NCBI RefSeq assembly: GCF_019578655.1 | Contig: NC_063262.1 | Coordinates: 19,847,582 to 19,911,581 of the forward strand | Direction of reading: 5' to 3' | DNA: 64,000 nt | Source: Ricinus communis | Taxonomy: Eukaryota; Streptophyta; Magnoliopsida; Malpighiales; Euphorbiaceae | Shown: positions 1 to 11,699 of the stretch, piece after piece | Layout: each line of letters begins with the position of its first letter | How positions within the stretch are numbered: position 1 is the stretch's first letter | The notes under the pieces: generated by a model | The model's database searches: none | Told to the model about the DNA's origin: nothing | What the model saw: the letters and a program-made list of their open reading frames with translations, nothing else | Position numbers and translations under genes: made by a program

Positions 1-1
1 T

Positions 2-733
2 CCCATCGAAGTTGGTCACCAAGAACCTGTTCTTGAAATCAAAAGCAAGATTGAGCTTCTCCTTGGTGTTTCTGTGGCTGCACAAACTCTATCCATCTTT
101 GGTTGGGAGTTAGTTGATGGTCTAGACATGGAAGACTATCCCATTGTCACTGAAGGTACAAAAATCGACCTTACTATCGAACCCATGAATCCTCTTCTGT
201 TCAACAATGGTAATGACACTAGAAAAATCCAAATCATTGTAAAATTTTCATCTAGGCAGATTAACATTGAGGTGGATACAACTGATACTATTCGTAGTCT
301 GAAAGAAAAAATCCACATTGTTGATGGAACACCAATCAAAAGATTGTCACTTTTCTTTTCCGGGATAGAACTTGATGAGGATTTTCGCAATCTAAGCGAA
401 TATGGTATACGTGAATTCTCTGAAATAATTGTGTTCCTTAAGACCATGTCTCGCCTGAGGGATGAACCTTGTACAAGAAAGCTAAGCATCACAGTGCAGA
501 CTTCCTCATCTTTGCTTAATGCAGCAGCCATTCCTTTGGAGATGAAGGATTCAAGTACTATTAGTGATTTAAGGCGGCTCCTTTTGAGCAGAAAAGTTCT
601 TCCCCTGGATGATTACTTGTTCATACATAAACAGAGAATAATGCGTGATAACTGTAGCCTTCGATGGCATGGTGTTGAGAATGGAGATTCACTTTATGTG
701 TTCAAGGGGACAGTGAGTCACAATGGATACTGA
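2..733 (+). CDS. Ubiquitin-like repeat protein, 5' partial
   Basis: The frame is open from base 2 to the TGA at 731-733 (243 residues), so the start lies outside the window; no in-frame ATG near the left edge is a convincing start. Three diverged ubiquitin-like folds follow one another: residues about 1-62 (left-truncated), 74-148 and 159-239. Each keeps the spacing of the beta-grasp core, for example the helix segment TIRSLKEKI followed by the SGIELDEDF turn in the second. None ends in a processed diglycine, and the last ends with a short tail, so release of free ubiquitin is unlikely. Proteins with several non-identical ubiquitin-like domains are known in plants, and their roles are mostly unknown. 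The final exon is intact with no frameshift. Family confidence is high; the function is not known. Confidence 0.8.
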   Translation, partial: PIEVGHQEPVLEIKSKIELLLGVSVAAQTLSIFGWELVDGLDMEDYPIVTEGTKIDLTIEPMNPLLFNNGNDTRKIQIIVKFSSRQINIEVDTTDTIRSLKEKIHIVDGTPIKRLSLFFSGIELDEDFRNLSEYGIREFSEIIVFLKTMSRLRDEPCTRKLSITVQTSSSLLNAAAIPLEMKDSSTISDLRRLLLSRKVLPLDDYLFIHKQRIMRDNCSLRWHGVENGDSLYVFKGTVSHNGY

Positions 734-1171
734 GATGTGTGAGGTATCCACATCAATGGTTTGCAGAGTGTGTATTACTTATGACTTAAAGAATGATTTC
801 TCAGTTAAACAAATTAGCATCATGTGTTAAATTTAGAAAGGTTATCGGAATTTAATTCCATATTAGATGTAACAACATTGATTCAACTCATATGTATTAG
901 ACTTAATATATGTTCTTTAGTTTTTCCTATATATAATGAGCAAGATATTTTATCCATTAGTTCTTCAATAACAAAACTCATGTTACTGTTCAGCGAATGC
1001 CCAGAAAACGAAATATGTATGCACGATTAGTTGGGTTGATAATTTTATGACAAGGGTCAGATCTATGTATCTTGAGCATGATAATTTCATGTCATATATC
1101 TAATTCTTGTTATTATATTGGTTATGACTATTAGACTATATGCAGCAAAACTTGTGGTACTAATTTTGTAC
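734..1171. other. 3' flank of the ubiquitin-like gene
   Basis: AT-rich DNA between the stop codon and the Copia insertion. It probably includes the 3' UTR. A short open frame at 824-1030 has no recognisable domain and is not called as a gene. Confidence 0.4.
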
Positions 1172-1189
1172 TATGGATATATTTGATAG

Positions 1190-1382
1190 TGAGATTTGTT
1201 TTGATATTCAACTCCTATTTAGTGTATATTTCTTATATTTATTTCTTACCATATATGTTCCTATCTTTTAGGAATATATTTTTTTAATTTGTATTATAAT
1301 AGAAGTCTTGTAAAAGAGAGTCTATATAAGTCTTTGTACTTGAGTAATTCAATAGGAGTGAATATTAAATCAAATTTTTTTA
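1190..1382 (+). repeat. 5' LTR of the Copia element
   Basis: Aligns with 5872-6073 over its whole length; both contain the shared blocks TTTTAGGAATAT and GAGTCTATATAAG. The second block holds the likely TATA box of the element. The ends are approximate because the copies have diverged. Confidence 0.75.
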
Positions 1383-1395
1383 TGGTATCAGAGCC
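1383..1395 (+). promoter_or_regulatory. Primer binding site (initiator Met tRNA)
   Basis: TGGTATCAGAGCC just inside the 5' LTR matches the 3' end complement of plant initiator methionine tRNA, the usual primer for plant Copia elements. Confidence 0.85.
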
Positions 1396-1959
1396 GATTA
1401 TGTAAATTCTCTATTAAAAATATGTCTTCATCTTTATTTGAAATTCCTACTAAATCAACCAATACCATCACAAAATAAAATATGTTTCCTCTGAAAATCC
1501 TGGCTTTAAAGTGGAACAACCCTTACCGAAACCAATTATATGATATTTGATCTCAAATTATGGAGATGTATATTATTGGCATGAGAAGTTAGATTATACT
1601 ATGGGAGATTCTCCTCAACCCGAATTAACCGATCATTCTTATTCCAAATGGTATATGCTGAAAATCAAAAAGTTAAAACCTAGTTATTCACATCAATGAC
1701 ACCAAAAATCATGAAAAGGTATTTTTGTATCCTGGAATACTTTTGCAAAAGCATTCTATTAGGGATTGGACAAAACTCAGATTTTTGCTCTTAATCAATC
1801 AACATTCCTAAGTCGACAGTTTGGCAGATCTCTTCCGACATACTATGGTGAGTTGATTGAAATATTCTAGGAACTTGATCATTGGGATAAAGTAAAAATG
1901 AAAGATCTTGATGATGTAACTATATATAAAGTAGCTGTGGAAAAGCTGAGAATTCACAT

Positions 1960-2165
1960 TTTCTTATAATTCCTAAATAATTAATATTTAAAATTAATAA
2001 AATGAATATTTCATTTTAAATTTAATAAATATTTAAATATTAAATAAAAATGAATATTAATATTATTAAATAAAAATATTAATATTATTAAATAAAAAAG
2101 ATTGAAATTAATATTAAATAAAATTAATATTAAATATAAATAAATAAATAAATAAAAAAAGAAAA
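1960..2165. repeat. AT-only low-complexity tract inside the Copia gag region
   Basis: About 200 bases of almost pure A/T with repeated AATATTAAAT words, interrupting the gag region. It looks like local slippage expansion or a small AT-rich insertion. Confidence 0.5.
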
Positions 2166-2278
2166 TTTCAATTTAATTGAAAAAGTGAGAGGAAAAATCC
2201 TCCAAATGAATTTGAGTTTGAACCTTGAACGAATATATGCATATATTCGCTGAAAAGAAAATCGAAAAAAAATCTTGA

Positions 2279-3300
2279 TTGGCAAACAGGCTTCCTCAAA
2301 GCAAACTGCATTGCTCGCTAAAAAGAAATAATTTGTCTGCTCGGAAAAATATAATTCAAAGCTTTAATATTGATAATAAACAAACCAATTCAACAAAGCA
2401 ATATACACATTGTGGTGCAACGAGACATACTCAAAGCATATGTTCTGACCTGATTGAATATCCAGAATGGTGGGATCCTTATAAAGCTCCGAAACGGAAG
2501 TCTAAATGTATCAGTATCAACAGCTGTAGTCGAGCAACCTTCCTCGCCAGATGTTGCTAATTTACACATATCTTCAAAATCACCAGGTAAATATTTTTGT
2601 AATTCTGCTATTGTTAGGTCATATAAATGGATTATTGTTTCTGGATCAACTAATAATATGTCTTTTAACACACCTATCAAGCTAAAACCATTCGAACAAT
2701 TTGTTGCTTACATAGCCAATGGTACAGAAGCTAGTATTACTAGTAAAGGATTATTTTCTCTTGATAACATAAATTTAAAATCCGTTCTAATTGTTCCTTC
2801 TCTATATTTTAATTTAATATTTGTATCTTAACCACCTTTTTGAATTGTGTAGTAACTTTTTGGCCTGATTATTGTGTTTTTGAGGACATCAAGATAAAAA
2901 TGACGATTGATTATGGTACTAGAAAAGGAAAGCTCTATTATCTTGACCTTGTACCATCTAGCTTAAGTTCATTGAATGAGTCAAGTTTAGGGAATAGTAG
3001 TTTGGTGTCCTCAAGTACAGAAAATACAATCTAACTATGACATAAGCACCTTGGACATGCATCATTTGGATATTTAAAGTACTTGTTTCCTAAGTTGTTT
3101 AAAAAAATATCTACTTTGAACTTCAAATGTAAAACTTGTGAACTGGAAAAAAGCCATCGAGTCTCTTTTTCGATAAGTTTAAATATAAGTTCAGCATCAT
3201 TTATGATTATATACTCTGATGTTTGGGTGCTGAACTTAAATGGAGCTCGATGGTTTATTTTCTTTATTGATGATTATAGTCGTATGACATAGATATGCTT
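2279..3300 (+). pseudogene. Copia gag zinc finger, protease and integrase N-terminal remnants
   Basis: Translated pieces in shifting frames give a gag zinc-finger remnant (THCGATRHTQSIC) followed by the Copia-typical YPEWWDPYKAPKRK stretch. After that come the protease-like segment around WIIVSGST (2625-2660; the catalytic Asp is replaced by Val) and the integrase HHCC region. The integrase piece has an H-x-x-H-type pair at about 3050-3065 and a CKTCELEK pair at 3129-3150, then the start of the catalytic core (YSDVWV, FFIDDYSR). Several frameshifts and stops make it non-functional. Confidence 0.8.
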
Positions 3301-3960
3301 GATGGGAAGTACTAGGATGTTTACTCACTATTCAAGAAATTTTATTTGATGGTGCAAGCTCAGTACAAAACTTCAGTTCAAATACTTTAAACAAATAATA
3401 GAGTCAAACTCATTAATCATGAACTCGCACAGTTCCTCCAACAATATGGTGTAATCCGTCAAACCACGTGCTCATATCTCCCCAACAAAATGGAGTTGCC
3501 AAAAGAAAAAATTGACATATCTTGGAAATGGTACGAGTTATACTATTTGAAGCCAATATGTCTCTCTAGTATTGGTGAGAAACTTTATCCTCAACCTTTT
3601 ACCTTATAAATCAAACTTCATCTCATATTCTAGATTTTCATACCCCACTTGATACATAAAATAAAAGTTTTACCTCACCATCATTACCCAACTTACCTCC
3701 TAAAGTCCTTGGTTGTGCTGCCTTTATTCACCTACCTCACCATACACGCCACAAACTCCAACCTCGTACTATTCAGTGATTTTTGTTGTATATGGTCTTC
3801 ATCAAAAAAAGATATAGTTGTTATCACCCTCCAATTCAATAAATGTATGTCAGTATGGATGTCCAGTTTCATAATATCAAATTTACTTTCCTATTACAAA
3901 TCAGGAGGAAAGAAACATTGACTTGCTACACAGCCTTCAAACATAAACCGACCTTAAATA
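3301..3960 (+). pseudogene. Copia integrase core and C-terminal remnant
   Basis: Frames shift often, but the plus strand still reads as the second half of a Copia integrase: INHELAQFLQQYGVIRQTT near 3410-3460, then the region before the linker to reverse transcriptase. The open frame 3649-3921 is an out-of-frame reading of this stretch and is not a separate gene. Confidence 0.65.
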
Positions 3961-4400
3961 TTTTCCTAATCCTAACCTTCCATAAACACAACCCGATCTT
4001 TCAACTAAAACTCCCGACCTAAATCTCCTTCTAATAAAAACTCCTGACTTATTTGAACATCCCGAACAAGAACAACCTGAGCATTATTCTCCCGATCTTA
4101 TATCAACCGAGCATTTCGAGCTTGATATTCGGGGTCAAGATAATAGAACTGAGCTTGAAGTACTACAATCAGTGTCACCTTTACTTGATGATGCATCCCG
4201 AGCTGAACCTCAGGTAACTCACAAACCCTTTGTTAATATACTCCCTAACTGAACTACCTGAGGAAAGCTTAAATCAAGTTATGAACCCATTATGACTTTT
4301 TGACTTAAATATCTAATAAATAATTATGTGTCTTACCATAGGTTGTCAAAGACATGTGAATAATTTATAAATTAATTATCTTTTGTATATATACCTAACA
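3961..4400 (+). other. Copia spacer between integrase and reverse transcriptase
   Basis: Plus-strand remnant of the variable linker with repeated PDL/PEH-like words, followed by AT-rich DNA. No independent gene seen. Confidence 0.5.
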
Positions 4401-4402
4401 AT

Positions 4403-5460
4403 ATGCAGGAAGCCATAAAAGACCCGAGATGGATAGAAGCAACAAATAAAGAAATGAAATCTCTTCGAAAGAATGAAACTTGGGATATCGTAGATTTATC
4501 AAATGAAAAAAAATATGTTGGATGTAGATGGATCTATACCATTAAATACAAGGCAGATGGAAATGTGGAGAGATATAAAGCTCGGCTGGTTGCAAAAGGA
4601 TATAGTCAAACGTATAGGATAGATTATGTAGAGACTTTTGCTTCTATGGCCAAGATAAACACTGTCAGAATTCTTTTGTCCTTGGCTGTAAATTTGAATT
4701 GGTGTTTACATCAATTTAATGTAAAGAATGCATTTCTTCATGGTAATCTCCAAGAGAAAGTGTATATGGAACTGCCTTCAGGATGTAGACTTTATGTTGA
4801 AGGAAGTAAACAAGTTTGTAAGCTAAAAATGTCTCTGCATGGATAGAAACAATCTCTAAGAGCTTAGTTTAGAAGGTTTACAAGTTCAATGAAGGCCTTT
4901 GGCTATAAATAGAGTATTCCGATTGCAATAGGAGATGATGTGGATGAAAAGATAGTCTTACAAAACTATATTTCTAAAGAGTTTGAAATGAAAGACCTTA
5001 GTGATCTCAAGTATTTCTTAGGGATTGAGGTACTATGATCTAAGCAAGGTATTTTTTTTATCTCAACAGAAGTACACTTTGGACTTGTTTAAGAAAGTCG
5101 GTATGCTAGTATGTAAACTAGTTGATACTCCTGCTAGTGAACATATTAAGCTCGACATATTTTCCGATCAAGTTTCTACGAATAAAGAAAGATATCAGAG
5201 ATTTGTAGGTCAGTTAATATATCTTGCACATACTAAATCAGATTTGGCATATTCTCTAAGTATAGTAAGTCAATACCTGTACCCTCTAAGTGAAGATCAT
5301 ATGAAAGTTGTTCTTCGTATCTTACAGTATTTGAAATTCTTTCTAGAAAAGGGATTATGTTCATCAAAGGGACAACTTTGTCTGTTGAAGGTTATACTGA
5401 TGCCAATGGGGCTGTATCTATTGATGATAGGCGATCAACAACAGATTACTTAACATTTAT
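4403..5460 (+). pseudogene. Copia reverse transcriptase and RNase H remnant
   Basis: 4403-4846 encodes the front of a Copia reverse transcriptase (RWIEATNKEMKSLRKNETW, CRWIYTIKYKADG, KARLVAKGYSQ, FNVKNAFLHGNL). It breaks at a stop in the position of a conserved Trp. The segment holding the catalytic YxDD box is deleted or scrambled between 4860 and 5020. 5025-5453 resumes in another frame with the reverse transcriptase C-terminus and connection to RNase H (YTLDLFKKVGM, GQLIYLAHTKSDLAYSLSI). Related coding continues in broken frames to about 5830. It is clearly inactive. Confidence 0.85.
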
Positions 5461-5862
5461 TGGAGGAATTCTTATTACATGAAGAAGTAAGAAGCAAAGT
5501 GTCGTAGCTCGGTCAAGTATAGAAGTCGAGTATAGAGGGATGGCTAAAGATGTTTATGAGTTGCTTTGAATCAAGAATTTACTATATGAACTTTGAGTTC
5601 CACATATTAATCTTATGAAACTATATTATGATAATAAAACGACATGTAACATAACTCATAATCCAGTTCAGCATGATCGAACAAAATATGTGGAAATAGA
5701 CAAACACTTCATTAAGGAACAATTGAAAGCCAAGATAATTGAAGGTCCCTCATATCCGATCCGAAGATCAGCTCGCTAATATCTTTACCAAAATAGTATC
5801 AAGTAAAATTTTTTACTGAGTATTAGACAAATTGGGTATGCAGAATCTCTATGCACTAACTT

Positions 5863-5871
5863 GAGAAGGAG
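5863..5871 (+). promoter_or_regulatory. Polypurine tract of the Copia element
   Basis: GAGAAGGAG directly before the 3' LTR, in the position expected for plus-strand priming. Confidence 0.6.
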
Positions 5872-6073
5872 TGTACAAGATTTTTTTTGTTATTTATCTC
5901 CTAAACAATGTATATCTTTATATTTATCCCTTACTATATATGTTTATATCTTTTTAGGAATATTTGTTTTCTTCCTAGTTTGTATATTATAATAGAAATC
6001 TTGTAAAGAGGAGTCTATATAAGTTTTTATACTTGAGTAATTTAATAAGAGTCAATATTGAATCAAGTTTCTT
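5872..6073 (+). repeat. 3' LTR of the Copia element
   Basis: Starts with TGTACAAG after the polypurine tract and aligns with 1190-1382. The length differs by about 9 bases and there are many substitutions, indicating an old insertion. Confidence 0.75.
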
Positions 6074-6090
6074 TATGGATATATTTGATA

Positions 6091-7800
6091 CTAATTCTTA
6101 AATTTTTTTTTTCTGGTACCAAACCTTCCAATCTTAGATTGAATTATTTAAAATTGGCGTTGGTTGGAATAGGAATATATTTTAAAAGTTTGTAACATTA
6201 AACATCATATTATTAGTCAATTTAATTAATTATAACTTGATTCAACACACTAGGTAAAATGTATATGTTTGAGATATTGATTTAAGTCATAAATAATTTA
6301 TTTTTCTAGTGGTATTGCATCTAATATAGCGAATTTTAAAAACATATTACTATTCCAACTAATATGTTATCCAAATTGACCAAAATTTCCTCAAATAACC
6401 TGAAAATTAAATTAAAAAGTTTGTACCAAAAGGAAAAAGTTAAAAAAATTAAAACTGAATAGAAACATCATACAAAATTTTACTACCAAATAGGATAATT
6501 ATCCCACGTCATATATTTCTTTATTAAGACAGTATTTAAATCGAGTTGAGTCGAGCTTCGAGCAATTTTGTATTTTATTTATTTATTGGCAAAACTAAAC
6601 GAAATTCATCTTATTTATTATATGAGTCATGAGTTTAATAAAGGAATATAAAGTTTATTTTGACCCCTAATATTTAAATCCAGGGAGAGACATGCCTCTA
6701 AAGTAAATTTTAAAATATTTAACTATTAAAATAAAGTTTTTCTGTCATTTAAGCCCCTCGTCAAACGCAAATAAAATTTGAAACTTATACCTTTAGCTCT
6801 CTAACTCTACAAACCAAAATTAGTACAAAATAAAGAAAAAGTTAAAATAAAAGCACTTATAGTTGTTTTTACAGTATTCCGCACTTTTTCTTTCTCTCAC
6901 TTCTATCTTCGTCGCTTCTTCATCCTCACTGGTACCCTGTTATTTTTTGAACCAACAGGTGCTCTATTCACGTACTCTCTCCTTATAGTCATCCTTATTC
7001 TTCCATTCACTATCATTGTCATCGCCCATTTCACCTCTTCCATCATTCCCTATATCACTTTCACTTGTTGTTTCCTATTCTGAATCATCACTGTCCTAGC
7101 CATAGATTTCATCATCACCCTCCCCATGGACACCCCCATGTTTAATAGCTACCTCTCTAAAAATCAGGCCGCATGCATCTGCTTCTTGACAAGACGCTCA
7201 GCATAGTCGGGAACCTTTGTTTTTATCTTAAACATAGATCTGGATCATTTGACTGAGGGCATTGGTTAATGAATAGAATGGCATTTAATAAGCTTTCTTT
7301 AGCTAATTCCCGCATCAAAGGCTTTTTGCATGGAGGTTTATAGGGTTTTGGAGACAAAGGGCATGTGTAGCATCACTTATAGCAGCCAAGGGTTGTTAAG
7401 ATGACACTGAGATCGATCACTATAGATAACAACTATTATCTTTTCTGGATTTCATAGGGCACAATGACAATGCTTTAAAATACTGTGATGCAGCTACTGA
7501 GATATTCGCTAATGAGAATAGGGAATCGCATTCAAGCCTGACCATTGATATTGTTGCATGCTTAATATGTAAATCTTCTTTTGGTATATTCTTTTCCCAT
7601 TTCAATCTTTGTTATGAAGTTAAAAGTTCCGGTTGCCCAATAAGTTAATTATATGTTTTGAGATTCCCGCCCATCTAACTGAAAGAACATATAAGATCAT
7701 TGTTTCTGAAATTCTCCACAAGCATGCAAAGAATTTCTCCTGAGACAGCTCCTCAATCTAATCCTATTATTTTACTTGTCTCTTTCTCAGCAAGATTCTC
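6091..7800. other. Gene-poor DNA with a possible decayed MULE-like fragment
   Basis: Mostly AT-rich with no intact gene. At about 6900-7200 the minus strand reads as an acidic, Ser/Asp/Glu-rich stretch (HGGVHGEGDDEIYG, then SESDIGND). This resembles the low-complexity N-terminal part of Mutator-like transposases; it is weak evidence. At 7460-7600 the plus strand reads ALKYCDAATEIFANE, unrecognised. Confidence 0.3.
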
Positions 7801-8722
7801 TATTTTACAATCACAGCAAGATTCTCTATTTTGTCTAGCAATTTTTTTCCTATGAAGAAAGTTCTGCAATCTTCTAGTTCAAAGAAAGTGCACGGGCTTC
7901 CCCAATGTGGCCCCATGTAATCTTTTCCAGGCTCTTGCCTTGCTTCTTGTAGCAGAACTTTATTTATTCTATGGTGGAAAAGGAGAGCGACTAACCGAAC
8001 TTTATTTGTCATCTGCAAGGACAAGAAGTTTAAGTGGAACTGGTTTCTCCATTTTTTTATTTTTTTATTTTTTTGCTTCTTTAAAGGAGGTGAGTGAAGA
8101 AGGGGCCATGTATCAATCATTCCATGCCACGTTATTTAAATATAACGGAAAATTTTTTAAAAGTTAGTCTCAGCTAAATGAGGAACTTATAGGTCCCTTT
8201 AATAAAATCTAAAATGAGCTTAATAGATTTAAATTATAAATTAGACCGCCCGTCAATTTATTAAAAAATCTAGTAAAAGATTATAAATTAATTTATTCAA
8301 TATGATTTGAGCCAATGAACTAATTAAATAAATTAGATTAATTTATAAAATATTACGTGATATAACCTTAAAAGTACATAAATAACTTGTTAACATTAGA
8401 CAAATATTTACATAGATGATAATGCTTTAAGTAACTTATACTTGATTAAAAAGAAGTAATTTATACTCTAAGGTTTATTTAATTAAATATTTATACGTAA
8501 ATTAATTAAAAGTACAAATACATTGAATGTATGTTAACAATTAACTAATTAAATATATTTATAATTTTATTAGAACTAGAAAGTATAATTAAATTTATAG
8601 AAGGTATTTTATTTAATTAAATATTTATAAACAAATCAATCAGAAGTACATTTGAGTTCTTTTGTCAGGTTCTGGTTTTGGTTATATTGAACAACCCATT
8701 ATGAGGGTTACAGTGATCATTA
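7801..8722. other. Intergenic DNA with short repeats, no gene seen
   Basis: Contains an 18-base direct duplication (AGCAAGATTCTCTATTTT at about 7790 and 7815). It also has two copies of an AT-rich module at 8471-8518 and 8600-8652 (shared TTTATTTAATTAAATATTTATA) about 130 bases apart. Open frames on both strands at 7800-8167 overlap and have no recognisable domain. Confidence 0.4.
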
Positions 8723-9417
8723 ATGGCCGTAAAGAAAGAATCTGGGTCTATTTTCGTTATGAGAGTTACCGGACTTTTGCTTTTGTTGTGGTCTGATGGG
8801 TCATACTATTATTCTGAGGGTCCTTTGGAAGCTAAACTGCCATTTGATCCATCCCTGCGAGCCTCACCAGCACGTAGCCATATTTTCTCTGAAGTATTCA
8901 AAGCAAAAAAGGGAATGAGGGTAGTAAGGAGTTTTCGGTAAGTGATACAAAACTAAGTTCAAGACGGGTACTTAGTTTTAATGGGATGAGATTAAGTACC
9001 GTAGTATAGGTGGTGACGGTACTCAGGTAGAGGGATAGGACTACCGTGTAGGGATCCGAATGAGTGAACTTGGGTAATTATGACAATGAGAGGGAGTCGG
9101 TAGAAAGCTTAGAGGGTGATGAGGGTCATGGGGTTAATGAGAGTAAGGGTGGGCTTTGGATCTTATTGGTGGTGTGGGACTGCATTAAATAAGACAAATA
9201 ATGGTACGGATTTTTTCTTAACTTAATGCATTTAAAAGAAATCATTTTCGGATAGAAAAATATAAAATTTTAAAATTAAAGTTGTTTTAGAAATAAATTC
9301 TATTTTAGGATAATTTTGAAAGCTAAAAAGAATAAAAGTCCAACAGGCAAATAGGATTAAATTCTTTTTTTTTCTTTTCAGTGTTTCAGTGTGTAGTGTT
9401 TTAGGTGGACAAGCGTA
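8723..9417. other. Unassigned region with one short open frame
   Basis: An open frame at 8723-8941 (72 residues, starting MAVKKESGSIFVM) matches no family I know and has no clear promoter or intron context. The following G-rich stretch (8950-9180) has repeated GGTACTTAG/AAGTACCG-like words. I do not call a gene. Confidence 0.3.
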
Positions 9418-9425
9418 GCTGTGAT

Positions 9426-11129
9426 TAGGGCTAAGCATGGATCTCGGTGATTTTCGCCCGAACCGAATAACTGTACCGAAAAGTACTAGAACCGAAAAAA
9501 CTGAAAGTTTTTATAACCGAATTGAACCGATCCGAATTTTTTTACTATTACGGTATGGTATTGGTTTTTTAGTAAAAACCGTATCGTAACCGTACCAGAA
9601 CTGATCCGTCTTGTACTGATCCGGACCAAACCGTAGAACCGAATTTTTTATATATATTTATAAATAATTATTTATATTATATAAATAATACATATATTAA
9701 AAAAATAATACATATACTTTATAAAAAATTATTTTATATTTATCATTTATATAATTCAAGCAATTGTTATCGAAATACAAAAAATAATACATATTAAAAA
9801 TAACTATAATATTATAATATACTTTATACTCTATAAAAAATATAAGTTATATATATTAATATGTCACATAGTATATTGATACTAGTAATCTAGTATACAT
9901 ACTATAATACTAGATTTAAAATTTATTTACTATCTATAAATTTTTGACAAGTTAATTAAAAATTATTTAATTTAATAAAAAGTTATATAAATTAGTAAAA
10001 ATTATAAAAAGATATTATTATATAAACATAATATAATTTACACTATATTTATTAATAAATTAATTTTTAATTATATAATATTTTTATTTTAAGAATAATA
10101 AAATTAATTATACTAAAAGTATTAATTTGTATAAATATTAAAATTAAGAAATAAATATTTTAAAAATAATTTTTATATTATTATACTAATAAAACTTAAA
10201 AAATTAAATATTTAGAAATAATTAATTTATTAACTTTTAAAATATTATAAATTAATATTAAAATATAAATAATATTAAATTATATTTATAAATTTAATTT
10301 TTTTTTTGAAAATGATCAAACAAAACTTGAAAAAAAATTGTCAAAACATCTTTTAATAATATAGAAGTTCTTTATTTCCTACAACAGCGGAGGTCCTCAT
10401 TTGTTATCAAGATTGGCTTAGAAGTCCAAATAAACCTATCCAACTAGAAGAATCAACAGAGGATATTGAAAGCATAGTCAGGTAACATTTCTTTACTTCT
10501 TACATATGTTTGTTTATTATTTATGCTGTTAAGTCTTATTGATGTAATTTTTTACTTTTATTGTAGAAATTATTCAAGATCTTGAGATTGGTAAGTCCCT
10601 TATGCCAAGATTAAATGTGGAGTGCTAATTTTGAGGGGAGGTAATAACATTCCTTTGCTAATTTTGGACATGTATTTTAGTGCTACATAAAATTTATAAA
10701 TTTATTTATTTTAATGATTGCCATCTGTAAAATATTTTTATGCTAGCAGTAATATATATTTTAATGGTTTCTATTTGAATATTGAATGAATTATTGTATT
10801 TGCAAGTGATTGAATTGCGAAACAGGTTGTTCAAGAATGTGATTGTAATTTTAATTCAGATTTTCATGCTACTTTTTTTAGGTTTGTGATCATATTTTTT
10901 CTAAATGTATTTGATTAAAAATGAGATTAAAGTTGTATTTTTTAAATTTTTTAGAACCGAAAATAGCACCGAACCGAACTGTATTGAACCGTAAAATTGG
11001 TACAATACGGTATTGGATCCTTTTATGTTTGGTACAGTACTGGTACCTTCAATTTTAAAATAACCGAGGTTTGGTATGGTACTGGTGATTTATAAATAAC
11101 CGAATTGGACCGATCCGTGCTCAGCCCTA
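9426..11129. mobile_element. Non-autonomous hAT element (1.7 kb)
   Basis: The ends are imperfect inverted repeats: TAGGGCTAAGCATGGATC on the left and its counterpart TAGGGCTGAGCACGGATC on the right (read inward). An exact 8-base target duplication GCTGTGAT flanks it (9418-9425 and 11130-11137). A TAGGG terminus plus an 8-bp duplication is the hAT signature. Both subterminal zones are crowded with ACCGAA/CCGTA-type motifs in opposite orientation, likely transposase binding sites. The middle is very AT-rich and retains one transposase exon. Confidence 0.9.
10372..10481 (+). pseudogene. hAT transposase C-terminal exon remnant
   Basis: The frame reads LFPTTAEVLICYQDWLRSP and then an acidic tail, and ends at a good splice donor (CAG|GTAACA). 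This is the tail that follows the hAT dimerisation domain in plant transposases. The catalytic region and zinc finger are absent, so the element would need a transposase supplied in trans. Confidence 0.75.
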
Positions 11130-11238
11130 GCTGTGATTCAGCTAATGTGCATGCATGCAACCCTAGCTGAAATCTTTTTTTTTTTAAAAGTTGAAAATAA
11201 ATATAACTTGTTTTCTACACACATAAGTCATAACCAAC

Positions 11239-11688
11239 TAGATCTGTTCATGGGCCTGGGTACCCACTCGGCCCACACTCTTCAGGTCGGACTTGGACAA
11301 CAATTTTTTAGTACAAATCCGGTCCGGCCCGATGTTTAGTTTAGTTAGTAAAAAAAAATGTCATACCTAGCACTCAAATTTGTGACCTTTAACTTATAAT
11401 TAAATGCCAATACCACTTAGCTACCTATTATTTTTGTTTATAGTTTTATTATTATTAATAATATATTAATCAAAACAAAACCCTAGATCTAAATATAACT
11501 ACAATTTGGGACAGATTTAATAATAAGTCGGGTCGGGCTGGACTTTTCAAAAAATTTCAGAGTCAGGCTTGGGCTCAAAGATATCAAAAAATTCTCAGGC
11601 CTGGACGAGCTCGGGCTTGTTCAAAATCAAGTCAAGCGCGGTCAGGCCTTGCCCGAGCCCGCCTAGGCCCGGTCCATGAACAGGTCTA
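11239..11688. mobile_element. hAT-type MITE, 450 bp
   Basis: The terminal inverted repeats are TAGATCTGTTCATGG on the left and TAGACCTGTTCATGG on the right (read inward). The flanking 8-mers TAACCAAC (11231-11238) and CAACCAAC (11689-11696) form a target duplication with one mismatch. The interior is rich in GGGC/CCCG and GGCCCG motifs and has no coding capacity. Confidence 0.85.
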
Positions 11689-11699
11689 CAACCAACTAC

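Larger units (their letters stand above)
1189..6073 (+). mobile_element. Ty1/Copia LTR retrotransposon, degenerate
   Basis: The order is LTR, primer binding site, gag zinc-finger remnant, protease, integrase, reverse transcriptase, RNase H, polypurine tract, LTR. Integrase ahead of reverse transcriptase is diagnostic for Copia. Stops and frameshifts break every domain, and the LTRs differ by many substitutions and indels, so the copy is old and inactive. A 17-base direct repeat brackets it (1172-1188 and 6074-6090). Confidence 0.88.

Noticed and set aside
3649..3921. 90-codon open frame
   Set aside because: Out-of-frame reading of the Copia integrase remnant.
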